Source: F1-60-MAGs027 sp044344715
GTDB lineage: Bacteria; Actinomycetota; Acidimicrobiia; Acidimicrobiales; Ilumatobacteraceae
DNA length: 34,699 nt
Assembly: GCA_044344715.1 (NCBI GenBank)
Contig: JBIJCI010000016.1
Location: forward strand, 1 to 34,699
Reading direction: 5' to 3'
Position numbers and translations under genes: made by a program. Below, piece by piece: positions 1 to 8,289 of the stretch. How positions within the stretch are numbered: position 1 is the stretch's first letter; each line of letters opens with the position of its first letter. The notes beneath the pieces are model-generated. The model was not told the origin of the DNA. It worked only from the letters and a program-made list of their open reading frames with translations, and did no database searches.

Positions 1-2293
1 CGAGTTCTTCACCGGCACGGTGTCACGACTGGGCGGTATCGACCTCGACGTGGTGGCGACCGAAGTGGCGGCGCGTCACGCAGCCGCTCACCCTGCCCGC
101 CCGGACCAGCGGGCCCACCGCAAGCTGGAGCTGGGCGGTGAGTACCAGTGGCGTCGCGAAGGGGAGCACCACCTCTTCAACCCCGAGACCGTCTACCGAC
201 TGCAGCACGCCACCCGAGCCGGGCGGTACGACCTGTTCAAGAAGTACACGGCGGCCGTGGACGACCAGAGCAAGGTGCTGGCAACTCTGCGGGGATTGTT
301 CGCGCTGAAGCCCGCCGCCCAGCCGGTACCGATCGACGACGTCGAGCCGGTGAGTGCGATCGTCAAACGATTCTCCACCGGCGCGATGAGCTACGGCTCG
401 ATTTCCGCCGAGGCGCACGAGACCTTGGCGGTCGCAATGAACCGGATCGGCGGGAAGAGCAATACCGGTGAGGGTGGCGAGGACGCCGAGCGTTACGTGC
501 CGTTACCCAACGGGGATTCGAAGCGATCCGCGATCAAGCAGGTGGCCTCCGGCCGCTTCGGCGTGACGAGCGAGTACCTGGTGAACGCCGACGACCTGCA
601 GATCAAGATGGCACAGGGGGCCAAACCCGGCGAAGGTGGGCAGTTGCCCGGGCACAAGGTGTACCCGTGGATCGCCAAGACCCGCCACAGCACTCCTGGA
701 GTCGGTCTCATCTCGCCGCCGCCGCACCACGACATCTACTCGATCGAGGATCTGAAGCAGCTCATCCACGACCTGAAGAACGCGAATCCCGAGGCTCGGG
801 TACACGTGAAGCTCGTCGCCGAGGTGGGCGTCGGCACCGTCGCCGCGGGCGTCAGCAAGGCCAAGGCCGACGTGGTGCTCATCTCCGGTCACGACGGCGG
901 CACCGGCGCGTCACCGCTCACGTCGCTGAAGCACGCCGGCGGACCATGGGAGCTCGGCCTCGCCGAAACGCAGCAGACGCTGATGTTGAACGGCCTGCGC
1001 GATCGCATCGTCGTGCAGACGGACGGACAATTGAAGACCGGTCGTGACGTCATCATTGCCGCCCTGCTCGGTGCCGAGGAGTTCGGGTTCGCCACTGCAC
1101 CGCTCGTGGTGAGCGGGTGCATCATGATGCGCGTTTGCCACCTCGACACGTGTCCGGTCGGCGTCGCAACCCAGAACCCGGAGCTGCGCAAGCGATTCAC
1201 CGGCAAACCGGAGTTCGTCGTCAACTTCTTCGAGTACGTCGCGGAGGAGGTGCGCGAGTACCTGGCGATGATGGGCTTCCGCACGCTGGCCGAGGCGGTG
1301 GGACGCGTCGACCGAATCGATGCCGGTGTGGCCGTCGACCACTGGAAGGCGAGCGGGCTCGACATTGCCCCGCTGTTGATGCCCGCCGACAACCCGTACG
1401 GCTCGACCCTGCACCACTCCGTGACGCAGGACCACGGTCTTGGTGAGGCGCTCGACAACGAGTTGATCGAGCGCTGCTCCCCATCGCTGGAGGATGGCCG
1501 ACACACGGAGTTGTCGCTGCCGATTCGAAACGTAAACCGCAGTGTCGGAACCATGCTCGGCAGTCGACTCACGAGGAAGTGGGGCGGCGCGGGACTTCCT
1601 GACGACACCATCGTGCTGCGTTTCACGGGTTCGGCGGGTCAGTCGTTCGGGGCGTTCGTGCCGCGCGGCATCACGATGTTGCTCGAGGGTGACGCCAACG
1701 ACTACGTCGGAAAGGGCCTATCGGGCGGACGCATCGTGGTGCGACCCGACAGGCAGGCACGATTCGTCGCCGAACGGAACGTGATCGCCGGCAACGTCGT
1801 CGGATACGGAGCCACGAGCGGGGAGTTGTTCCTGCGCGGGATCGTCGGTGAGCGGTTCTGCGTTCGCAACTCCGGCGCCACGGCGGTCGTCGAGGGCGTC
1901 GGTGATCACGGCTGCGAGTACATGACGGGAGGACGGGTGGTCGTGCTCGGTCCGACCGGTCGCAACTTTGCCGCCGGAATGTCGGGTGGTATCGCGTACG
2001 TCCTCGACGAAGCAGGCACCTTCGTCTCTCTGGTCAACGCCGAGATGGTCGACGTGGTCGGGTTGGATGGCGACGACCGCGAGTGGTTGATCGCGACGCT
2101 CGAACGGCATGCATCACTCACCGACTCGGCGGTGGCCCGTCGTCTGCTCGGCCTCGCCGATCCGGTCTCGGACGTTCGCAAGGTGATGCCGCGCGACTAC
2201 GCACGGGTGTTGCGCGTGATGGCCGAGGCCCGCGCCGCCGGCCTCGACGAAGCGACGACGTCCGTCAGGATCATGGAGAGCGTCCGTGGGTGA
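1..2293 (+). CDS. gltB: Glutamate synthase large subunit, C-terminal part (5' end outside window)
   Basis: This is the C-terminal half of the large subunit of NADPH-dependent glutamate synthase, which transfers glutamine-derived ammonia to 2-oxoglutarate to make glutamate in the cytoplasm. The reading frame is open from base 2, so the gene starts upstream and the GTG at 20 is an internal codon. In order I see the end of the central domain, the FMN-binding synthase domain (YGSISAEAHETLA; GGKSNTGEGGED; GHDGGTGASPLTS), the 3Fe-4S cysteine pattern C-x5-C-x4-C in CIMMRVCHLDTCPVG, and the GXGXG beta-helix domain near the end (GKGLSGGRIVVRPD). The N-terminal glutaminase domain is not in the window. 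The stop overlaps the gltD start by 8 bases, which indicates translational coupling of the two subunits. Identification is firm; only the missing 5' part is unknown. Confidence 0.97.
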   Translation, partial: EFFTGTVSRLGGIDLDVVATEVAARHAAAHPARPDQRAHRKLELGGEYQWRREGEHHLFNPETVYRLQHATRAGRYDLFKKYTAAVDDQSKVLATLRGLFALKPAAQPVPIDDVEPVSAIVKRFSTGAMSYGSISAEAHETLAVAMNRIGGKSNTGEGGEDAERYVPLPNGDSKRSAIKQVASGRFGVTSEYLVNADDLQIKMAQGAKPGEGGQLPGHKVYPWIAKTRHSTPGVGLISPPPHHDIYSIEDLKQLIHDLKNANPEARVHVKLVAEVGVGTVAAGVSKAKADVVLISGHDGGTGASPLTSLKHAGGPWELGLAETQQTLMLNGLRDRIVVQTDGQLKTGRDVIIAALLGAEEFGFATAPLVVSGCIMMRVCHLDTCPVGVATQNPELRKRFTGKPEFVVNFFEYVAEEVREYLAMMGFRTLAEAVGRVDRIDAGVAVDHWKASGLDIAPLLMPADNPYGSTLHHSVTQDHGLGEALDNELIERCSPSLEDGRHTELSLPIRNVNRSVGTMLGSRLTRKWGGAGLPDDTIVLRFTGSAGQSFGAFVPRGITMLLEGDANDYVGKGLSGGRIVVRPDRQARFVAERNVIAGNVVGYGATSGELFLRGIVGERFCVRNSGATAVVEGVGDHGCEYMTGGRVVVLGPTGRNFAAGMSGGIAYVLDEAGTFVSLVNAEMVDVVGLDGDDREWLIATLERHASLTDSAVARRLLGLADPVSDVRKVMPRDYARVLRVMAEARAAGLDEATTSVRIMESVRG

Positions 2294-3737
2294 GTCGTCC
2301 GGATTCCTGAAGTGGGGTCGCTCGACGCCGAAACGTCGTCCGATTCCGGTTCGTGTAACCGACTGGCGCGAGGTGTACGAACCGTTCGACGCGGGTGTAC
2401 TGCGCGAGCAGGCAGGACGTTGCATGGACTGCGGCATTCCGTTCTGCAACAACGGCTGTCCGCTCGGCAACCTGATTCCTGATTGGAACGACCTCGTCTA
2501 TCGCGAGCACTGGCGCGACGCAATCGATCGTCTGCACGCCACCAACAATTTCCCGGAGTTCACCGGCCGCCTGTGTCCGGCTCCCTGCGAGTCGGCGTGC
2601 GTGCTCGGCATCAACCAGGATCCGGTCGCCATCAAGCAGGTGGAGGTGGAGATCATCGACCGCGCGTGGCGCGAGGGGTGGGTCATCCCACAGGTACCGA
2701 GCGTGCGAACGGGACACCGCGTCGCGGTCATTGGTTCGGGTCCTGCGGGCCTTGCTGCAGCGCAACAACTCACGCGGGCGGGCCACGACGTCGTCGTGCT
2801 CGAGCGGGCCGACCGCATCGGCGGTCTGCTCCGGTACGGGATTCCCGAGTTCAAGATGGAGAAGCAGCACCTCGAGCGCCGCATCGAACAGATGCGCGCC
2901 GAGGGCACCGAGTTCCGCACCAACGCGGTCGTGGGTGGCAACGTCGACATCGAGGTGCTCCGCGCAACCCACGACGCCGTGGTGCTCGCGTGCGGGGCGA
3001 CGGCGTGGCGCGACCTACCGGTTCCGGGTCGGAATCTGGCCGGCATCCATCAAGCCATGGAGTACCTGCCGCTCGCCAACAAGGTGCAGGAAGGTGACCC
3101 CGGCGAACCTGCGATCACCGCGTCGGGCAAGCACGTGATCATCATCGGCGGCGGTGATACCGGCGCCGACTGTCTCGGAACGGCACACCGCCAGGGGGCC
3201 GCATCGGTGACGCAGTTGGAGATCATGCCGCGCCCACCGGAGGTGCGTGCGGAGGGCAACCCGTGGCCGCAGTGGAGCCTCGTCTATCGAACGTCGTCGG
3301 CGCACGAGGAGGGCGGCGAGCGCGTGTTCAGCGTGTCGACCGAGGAGTTCCTCGGCGATGCCGATGGAAACGTGCGCGCACTCGTCCTCAACGAGGTCCG
3401 GATGCGGGACGGCAGGTTCGTTGCGGTGGCCGATACCCGCCGGGAGCTGCCTGCCGACCTGGTATTGCTGGCGCTCGGTTTCGTCGGTCCCGAGAAGGGG
3501 TCGTGGCTCGACAGGTTGGGTGTCGAGCTCGACGAGCGGGGCAACGTTGCACGCGGTGACGACTATCGCACCAACGTCGATGGGGTGTTCGTCGCCGGTG
3601 ACATGGGTCGCGGGCAGAGCCTCATCGTGTGGGCGATCGCCGAGGGCCGGGCGGCCGCAGCCGCGGTGGATGCTCACCTGATGGGCTCGACATCGCTTCC
3701 GTCGCCGATTTCGGCGTCCGCGCGTCCACTCGCCTGA
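2286..3737 (+). CDS. gltD: Glutamate synthase small subunit
   Basis: The 483-residue beta subunit takes electrons from NADPH through FAD and iron-sulfur clusters to the large subunit. The N-terminal cysteine sets that ligate 4Fe-4S clusters are visible at residues 46-58 (CMDCGIPFCNNGC) and 97-105 (CPAPCESAC). The FAD-binding Rossmann motif GSGPAG lies at 150-155, and a second dinucleotide motif, GGGDTGADC, near 287 is the NADPH site. Length is normal for the family. The GTG start at 2286 lies inside the gltB 3' end; upstream in-frame extension would only overlap gltB further, and the protein starts where relatives start. A 26-base gap separates it from the LysM gene, which has its own promoter-like box. 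Confidence 0.97.
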   Translation: MGESSGFLKWGRSTPKRRPIPVRVTDWREVYEPFDAGVLREQAGRCMDCGIPFCNNGCPLGNLIPDWNDLVYREHWRDAIDRLHATNNFPEFTGRLCPAPCESACVLGINQDPVAIKQVEVEIIDRAWREGWVIPQVPSVRTGHRVAVIGSGPAGLAAAQQLTRAGHDVVVLERADRIGGLLRYGIPEFKMEKQHLERRIEQMRAEGTEFRTNAVVGGNVDIEVLRATHDAVVLACGATAWRDLPVPGRNLAGIHQAMEYLPLANKVQEGDPGEPAITASGKHVIIIGGGDTGADCLGTAHRQGAASVTQLEIMPRPPEVRAEGNPWPQWSLVYRTSSAHEEGGERVFSVSTEEFLGDADGNVRALVLNEVRMRDGRFVAVADTRRELPADLVLLALGFVGPEKGSWLDRLGVELDERGNVARGDDYRTNVDGVFVAGDMGRGQSLIVWAIAEGRAAAAAVDAHLMGSTSLPSPISASARPLA

Positions 3738-3750
3738 CGCGGTTCGCACG

Positions 3751-3756
3751 TAAACT
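3751..3756 (+). promoter_or_regulatory. Candidate -10 box of the LysM lipoprotein gene
   Basis: TAAACT lies seven bases before the ATG at 3764, so transcription starting at the usual distance would begin at or next to the start codon (leaderless mRNA). It recurs at the same spacing before many genes in this window. No clear -35 hexamer is visible. Confidence 0.5.
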
Positions 3757-3763
3757 GTCGCCG

Positions 3764-4324
3764 ATGCGTTCGCGGTGGTTCCTGCTCGCGGTAGTGCTCG
3801 CTTCGTGCGGGGTGGACGCAGCGGGCACCGCCACCACGATCGTGCCGATCGGCCCCACCGACTTCGCCACCATCCCGCCGGCGGTCACCACGATCGCCCC
3901 CGTGGTCACCACACTGCCCCCGGGTGCCGTCGGAGTGGAGCAGATCTACGTCGTGCAAGCCGGCGATTCACCCATTGGCGTGGCGAACTTGTTCGGTATC
4001 TCCGTCGAGCAGCTGCTGTCCTGGAACGGTCTCATCTCCACGTCGCAGTTCCCCTATCCGGGGCGGCAGCTGAAGATCCCCCCGAGTGCCCAGATCACGG
4101 TCAGTCAGACCCAGCAAACCATCGTTGCGAGCCCGGTCGGCAAGCCCGGCTGCGGAAACCGGCCGGCAGGTACCTACGAGGTGCAGGCCGGCGATTCGTT
4201 CACCGGTATCCGGTCGAAGTTCTGTGTCTCGACCACCTCACTACTGGCCGCCAACCAATGGCCGAGTGTCGAGGTCTTCCTCTACGCGGGGATGAAGATC
4301 AACATCCCACCGGCCGGTAGCTGA
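3764..4324 (+). CDS. Secreted lipoprotein with two LysM domains
   Basis: This 186-residue protein starts with a short signal peptide (MRSRWFLLAVVLASC) whose lipobox L-A-S-C puts the lipid-bearing cysteine at residue 15. A Thr/Pro-rich linker (residues 20-55) follows, as in cell-wall spanning proteins. LysM domain 1 covers about 61-106 (YVVQAGDSPIGVANLFGIS ... LKIPP) and LysM domain 2 about 137-183 (YEVQAGDSFTGIRSKF ... KINIPP). LysM domains bind N-acetylglucosamine-containing glycans such as peptidoglycan, so the protein probably tethers the membrane to the wall; no catalytic domain is present. Cys130 and Cys154 could form a disulfide outside the cell. The ATG at 3764 is preferred over upstream in-frame codons because it puts the signal peptide at the N-terminus. 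The gene ends directly against the convergent ddl, among other wall genes. Confidence 0.85.
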   Translation: MRSRWFLLAVVLASCGVDAAGTATTIVPIGPTDFATIPPAVTTIAPVVTTLPPGAVGVEQIYVVQAGDSPIGVANLFGISVEQLLSWNGLISTSQFPYPGRQLKIPPSAQITVSQTQQTIVASPVGKPGCGNRPAGTYEVQAGDSFTGIRSKFCVSTTSLLAANQWPSVEVFLYAGMKINIPPAGS

Positions 4325-5440
4325 TCAGCGTTCCGTGTTGCGGAATCTTGCGCGGCGGGAGTGACGCTCCAGCGCAAGCGCAATGAGCTCGTCGAGCAAC
4401 TGCGGGTACGACATGCCCGATGCCTGCCACAGCTTCGGATACATCGAGATCGGGGTGAAGCCCGGAATGGTGTTGATCTCGTTGCAGAGGAATCCCCGCC
4501 CAGCGCCGCCATCCTTCCCGTGCTCTTCGTAGAAAAAGTCGACGCGGGCCATGCCCTCGGCACGAACCGCGCGGAAGACGCGTAGCGCCATCTCCCGCAC
4601 GGTGTCGGTCTCCTCGGCACCGAGCGGTGCCGGTACCAGGAGGCTCGCGCCGTCGCCCTCGTACTTGTCGGCGTAATCGTAGAACTCATGTCCGGGGACG
4701 ATCTCCCCGGCGACCGATGCGCGGGGCTCGCGGTTGCCGAGCACCGCCACCTCGATCTCGCGACCGACGACCGCTTCCTCGCACACCACCCACTCGTCGT
4801 ACGTGAGCGCGCTTCGGGCCGCAGCGAGCGCTTCGTCGACCGTCTTCGCCTTGGTGACACCGACCGACGAACCCATGTTGGCCGGTTTGACGAACATCGG
4901 CAGCCCCAGTCGTGCGATCGCATTGCGGATCGTCGTCTCGCCGGCGGTGCCGACGAGGTCGTCCTCGCGAAGTGCGACGAAACGTGGTTGTGCGATTCCC
5001 TCCGCAGCGAGCACGCGCTTGGTGGTCGACTTGTCCATCGAGACCGCGCTCCCGAGAACACCGGCACCCACGTACGCGACGTGCGCGAGCTCGAGCAGTC
5101 CCTGTACGGTTCCGTCCTCGCCCATCGGGCCGTGCAGGAGCGGCAGCACCACCGTGTTGCCCGCATCGCGCGTGCTCGCGGTGATCACCTCTCCGAGCGA
5201 CGAGGGAGTTCCGCCGGCCTCGAGGCGTTCGGGAAGTGCATCCCGCCCACGCGCGAGTGCGGCCATCGCCGAATCGGCGAGCATCCACTCGCCGCGGCGG
5301 GTGACGGCGATCGTCGTCACGGCGTAGTTCGAGGGGTCGAGGGACCGCAGGACGTGGGCAGCCGTGACACAGCTCACGTCGTGTTCTGCCGACTCGCCAC
5401 CGAAGATGACGATCACGTGGGTGCGCGAGCGCGAATTCAC
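4325..5440 (-). CDS. ddl: D-alanine--D-alanine ligase
   Basis: The 371-residue ATP-grasp enzyme joins two D-alanines with ATP in the cytoplasm, providing the dipeptide that MurF adds to the peptidoglycan precursor. Family signatures are the N-terminal FGGESAEHDVS, the LHGPMGEDGTVQG motif, the ATP-grasp stretch VKPANMGSSVGV and the metal-binding C-terminal part NEINTIPGFTPISMYP. The length fits the longer DdlA-type enzymes. Translation starts at GTG 5440; an ATG three bases further upstream is out of frame. It is divergent to murF across only 39 bases, which fits coordinated expression of two consecutive steps. Its TGA stop directly abuts the stop of the convergent LysM gene, the two together forming TGATCA. 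Confidence 0.96.
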   Translation of the reverse strand: MNSRSRTHVIVIFGGESAEHDVSCVTAAHVLRSLDPSNYAVTTIAVTRRGEWMLADSAMAALARGRDALPERLEAGGTPSSLGEVITASTRDAGNTVVLPLLHGPMGEDGTVQGLLELAHVAYVGAGVLGSAVSMDKSTTKRVLAAEGIAQPRFVALREDDLVGTAGETTIRNAIARLGLPMFVKPANMGSSVGVTKAKTVDEALAAARSALTYDEWVVCEEAVVGREIEVAVLGNREPRASVAGEIVPGHEFYDYADKYEGDGASLLVPAPLGAEETDTVREMALRVFRAVRAEGMARVDFFYEEHGKDGGAGRGFLCNEINTIPGFTPISMYPKLWQASGMSYPQLLDELIALALERHSRRARFRNTER

Positions 5441-5448
5441 TCATGCCA

Positions 5449-5454
5449 ACGGTA
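5449..5454 (-). promoter_or_regulatory. Candidate -10 box of ddl
   Basis: On the minus strand TACCGT sits eight bases before the GTG start at 5440, predicting a leaderless or nearly leaderless ddl mRNA. It lies back to back with the murF box nine bases away, so the two promoters must overlap. Confidence 0.45.
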
Positions 5455-5463
5455 CTTGCCTCG

Positions 5464-5469
5464 TACGAT
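5464..5469 (+). promoter_or_regulatory. Candidate -10 box of murF
   Basis: TACGAT is ten bases before the ATG at 5480. No Shine-Dalgarno sequence fits between box and start codon, so a leaderless transcript is likely. The spacing is slightly longer than at most other candidate promoters here. Confidence 0.42.
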
Positions 5470-5479
5470 TGAAGTTCGC

Positions 5480-6787
5480 ATGCGTTTCATGGCTGCCGAC
5501 GTCGCATTTGCAACGGGCGGTTCGCTGTGCGGGAAGAACGCACATCTCTCCGGTGCGAGTTTCGATTCGAGGACCCTCTCGATGGGTCAGCTCTTCGTGC
5601 CGATCGTCGCCCAGCGCGACGGTCACGATTTCATCGACGATGCCGTCAATCGCGGGGCGGGTGCCTACCTCACGTCGAGGGACCCGGGGCGTGGTACGGC
5701 GATCGTGGTGCCGGACACCATCGAGGCGCTGCGGAGGTTGGGTCGTTGGGCACGCGAGTCGCTTTCGTCACGCGTCGAACACCGTGTCGTGGGCATCACC
5801 GGATCGGTCGGAAAGACGACGACGAAGGACTTCGCGGCGGCAGCACTCGGCTCCGAGTTGAGGGTCGCTGCGAGTTCCCGGTCGTTCAACAACGACCAGG
5901 GTGTGCCGATCACCATCCTGAACGCGGCGGACGACTGTCAAGCGCTCGTGCTCGAGATGGGTATGCGTGGGCACGGCGAGATCACACGACTCACCGAGGT
6001 GGGTCGGCCACTAGTCGGCGTGGTCACCGCAGTGGCGGAGGCGCACAGCGCCCTGCTCGACAATCTCGACGGGATCACGCGCGCGAAGGGCGAACTCGTC
6101 GAGGCACTACCAGCGGATGGCGTGGCGATCCTGAATGCCGACGACGAGCGGGTCATGTCGATGCGGGCGCGCACCGGGGCTCGCATCGTTGCATTCGGGG
6201 AGTCGACGGCCGCCGATGTTCGAATCGTGCGGGTCGACCTCGACGAACGTGCCCATGCGACGGTGCAGCTCGTCACGCCGTGGGGGGACGTTTCCTTCGG
6301 CCTCCCGATCGCGGGGCGCCACAGTGCCGGCAACGCGGCCGCGGCGATCGCGATTGCCGGAGAGTGCGGAGTTGACATCCGCAGGGCTGCGACCGCAATC
6401 TCGCGAGCCGGTATGTCGCCCAACCGCATGAGCGTTCGCAGGACCTCGGGCGGTGCGACGTTGATCGACGACGCGTACAACGCCAACCCAAAGTCCTTGG
6501 CGGCCGCAATCGAGACGCTCGCGGCCATTCCCGCTCGTCGACGTTTCGCATTCGTCGGCGTCATGGCCGAGTTGAAGGAGCCGGAAATCGCCCACCGGGC
6601 GATTTCTGCCCTGGCACGTCGGTATCGCATCGAGTTGATCCCGGTCGACACCAATCTCTACGGCACCGACCCGGTCTCCCTTCAGTCCGCGATCGCGAGT
6701 GTCGGCGACTTCGGGGACGGTGATGCGGTTCTGGTGAAAGGGTCGCGAATCGCGGGTCTCGAGCGTCTGGTGCTCGCGTTCGGCTGA
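5480..6787 (+). CDS. murF: UDP-N-acetylmuramoyl-tripeptide--D-alanyl-D-alanine ligase
   Basis: MurF adds D-Ala-D-Ala to UDP-MurNAc-tripeptide with ATP, the last cytoplasmic step in making the pentapeptide. The N-terminal substrate domain carries FDSRTLSMGQLFVPI (residues 28-41). The Mur-ligase P-loop is GITGSVGKTTT at 105-115, followed by FNNDQGVPITIL and LEMGMRGHGEI of the central ATPase domain. The C-terminal domain has DDAYNANPKS. At 435 residues from the ATG at 5480 the length is typical; a much longer open frame upstream runs antisense through ddl and is rejected. A second in-frame ATG at 5489 is possible. The neighbour ddl makes its substrate, while other mur genes are absent from the window, so this pair stands apart from a dcw cluster here. 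Confidence 0.95.
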   Translation: MRFMAADVAFATGGSLCGKNAHLSGASFDSRTLSMGQLFVPIVAQRDGHDFIDDAVNRGAGAYLTSRDPGRGTAIVVPDTIEALRRLGRWARESLSSRVEHRVVGITGSVGKTTTKDFAAAALGSELRVAASSRSFNNDQGVPITILNAADDCQALVLEMGMRGHGEITRLTEVGRPLVGVVTAVAEAHSALLDNLDGITRAKGELVEALPADGVAILNADDERVMSMRARTGARIVAFGESTAADVRIVRVDLDERAHATVQLVTPWGDVSFGLPIAGRHSAGNAAAAIAIAGECGVDIRRAATAISRAGMSPNRMSVRRTSGGATLIDDAYNANPKSLAAAIETLAAIPARRRFAFVGVMAELKEPEIAHRAISALARRYRIELIPVDTNLYGTDPVSLQSAIASVGDFGDGDAVLVKGSRIAGLERLVLAFG

Positions 6788-6789
6788 TT

Positions 6790-6803
6790 GCCGAGGAGTC
6801 GGC
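6790..6803. terminator. Short hairpin between convergent murF and MFS gene
   Basis: A perfect five-base-pair stem with a four-base loop (GCCGA-GGAG-TCGGC) fills the 18-base gap between the two stop codons. It is symmetric and could serve both strands, but there is no T-tract on either side and the stem is short, so intrinsic termination is only a possibility. Confidence 0.3.
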
Positions 6804-6805
6804 CG

Positions 6806-8074
6806 CTATGCGGTGCGCGTCTCGCGTTCGTCGATCGTGCGGATGTCACACCACCATGCGAGCACGATGGTCCACACCGCACCGATGAACAGCAACCAGC
6901 GGACTCCGTACCGGTCGACGAGCGGCCCGAAGATCAGGTTGCCGATCGGTACCGTTCCCCCGAACGACATGAACCACAGTGCCATGGTTCGTCCGCGCTC
7001 GTGGGCGGCAAGTCTGCCCTGCAACACCGTCGACATGGCCGTCGTGGTGAAGAAGTAGGAGACTCCGAGGAAGAAGCCGGTGATGAATGCCGGTGCGGCC
7101 GAGCGGGATGCGGCGAAGCCGAGCATTGCAACGGCATTGGCGGCAAAGCCCCACCTGATCATGATTCGCGGGTCGCGTCCCACGAAGAGCGTCCCGAGCG
7201 CGAGCCCACCGAGTGCGGCCCCGAGCGCCCACGTTGCGTACAGCCACTTGTAGAGGGCACTCGAGTCGTTGATCCCGAAGTTCAGTTCGGCCACGGCGGG
7301 GAAGAGGCCGATGTACGGGAGGGATATCAACGAGTAGAGCGCGAGCGTGAGGACGAGTCGTCTCACCACCGGCCGCTCACGCGCCACCCTGAATGCGAAC
7401 GTGAAGCGCCGCCATCCGCGGGTCGAATCGGGCGTGTGGTGCGGGATCCGCGTGCGAGAGAGGGCCCACACCACGAGTAGATAGGTCACCGCATTGAAGG
7501 CGAAGAAGTGCCACGCCTCGACCCCGAGCGGGGCGAGGATCGCCACGAGGATCGGCCCGATGACGCGCGAGCCGTTGATCAACGCGGAGTTGAGGGACAT
7601 CGCACCGGGCAGGTCGGCGGGAGGCACGAGCGAGGGGAGTAACGCCGACCATGCCGGCATGTTCAGCGCCCCACCGATACCGACACCCAACTGTGCGAGG
7701 AAGATCGCCCAGATCGGGGCATCCACGCGGGCCGTGGCGGCCAGCACGATGGAGAAGGTGAGCATGACCATCTGCATTGATTGCAGCCACTTGCGTCGGT
7801 CGACGGCATCGGCGATGACGCCGGCGGGAATCGCAAGCAACAGCAGCGGACCCATCTGGGCGAAGATCAAGAGCGCAACCATCGAAGCTTTGCCGGTCCG
7901 GTTGTAGATGTAGATCGGGAGGACGACGTTCTGGATCCATGATCCGATGTTCGATCCGAAGGAGGCGACGAAGATCCGTCGGAACTGGTGGTGGGACAGG
8001 GCGGATCGGGCACTTCCGGGGCGCAGGATCGGAAGTTCGCCGGTCTCGCCGGCGAGTGGAGAGCCATCAGTCAT
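6806..8074 (-). CDS. MFS transporter, 12-segment exporter-like
   Basis: This 422-residue protein is an integral membrane permease of the major facilitator superfamily. The first segments follow the EntS/DHA3-like pattern, with FRRIFVASFGSNIGSWIQNV, then LLLAIPAGVIADAVDRRKWL, which contains the conserved loop G-x-x-A-D-x-x-D-R-R between helices 2 and 3. A comparable loop in the second half is FGPLVDRYGVRW. Hydrophobic stretches along the chain fit about twelve helices with a central cytoplasmic loop around residues 205-225. The family usually exports small molecules by proton antiport; nothing in the sequence or neighbours identifies the substrate. The start is ATG at 8074, with the divergent zinc-ribbon gene 30 bases away. 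It is convergent with murF. Confidence 0.82.
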   Translation of the reverse strand: MTDGSPLAGETGELPILRPGSARSALSHHQFRRIFVASFGSNIGSWIQNVVLPIYIYNRTGKASMVALLIFAQMGPLLLLAIPAGVIADAVDRRKWLQSMQMVMLTFSIVLAATARVDAPIWAIFLAQLGVGIGGALNMPAWSALLPSLVPPADLPGAMSLNSALINGSRVIGPILVAILAPLGVEAWHFFAFNAVTYLLVVWALSRTRIPHHTPDSTRGWRRFTFAFRVARERPVVRRLVLTLALYSLISLPYIGLFPAVAELNFGINDSSALYKWLYATWALGAALGGLALGTLFVGRDPRIMIRWGFAANAVAMLGFAASRSAAPAFITGFFLGVSYFFTTTAMSTVLQGRLAAHERGRTMALWFMSFGGTVPIGNLIFGPLVDRYGVRWLLFIGAVWTIVLAWWCDIRTIDERETRTA

Positions 8075-8092
8075 GTGCGAACCGCGGTCTTC

Positions 8093-8098
8093 TAACCT
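8093..8098 (+). promoter_or_regulatory. Candidate -10 box of the zinc-ribbon gene
   Basis: TAACCT lies six bases before GTG 8105 and nine before ATG 8108. Its spacing to GTG 8105 matches that at other leaderless candidates in the window. Confidence 0.45.
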
Positions 8099-8104
8099 AG
8101 GGCG

Positions 8105-8287
8105 GTGATGAGTGCGCGGCTCGGCTCGGAAGCGTCGATTGAGTCACAGCACGCTTCTCCAACGGAGGCGTGTGCCACTCGTTTTGCGATCTTCACCGAG
8201 TGCCCGCAATGCGGTCACGCACTGCACCCGGAGCACGCGCACTACAAGTGCGGCGGTTGCGGCTGGCGCGACAGCTGCTGCGACTAG
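8105..8287 (+). CDS. Small zinc-ribbon protein
   Basis: This 60-residue frame (59 from the ATG at 8108) ends in a compact cysteine/histidine-rich module: CPQCG, then two histidines in ALHPEHAHYKC, then CGGCGWRDSCCD at the C-terminus. Two CxxC pairs of this type typically hold one zinc ion in a rubredoxin-like zinc ribbon. The N-terminal 30 residues are polar and show no motif. I do not recognise a named family and assign no function; DNA, RNA or protein binding are all possible. Evidence that it is real is the well-formed motif, the promoter-like TAACCT at the right distance, and the tight fit between two genes: its stop is two bases from the convergent oxidoreductase stop. Confidence 0.68.
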   Translation: MMSARLGSEASIESQHASPTEACATRFAIFTECPQCGHALHPEHAHYKCGGCGWRDSCCD

Positions 8288-8289
8288 AA

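Noticed and set aside
3629..3763. Earlier in-frame start for the LysM protein inside gltD
   Set aside because: It would bury the signal peptide and lipobox about 45 residues into the protein. The ATG at 3764 has a TAAACT box seven bases upstream.
4688..5479. Long N-terminal extension of murF running antisense through ddl
   Set aside because: It would overlap almost all of ddl. MurF similarity begins at the ATG at 5480, which also has a promoter-like box.
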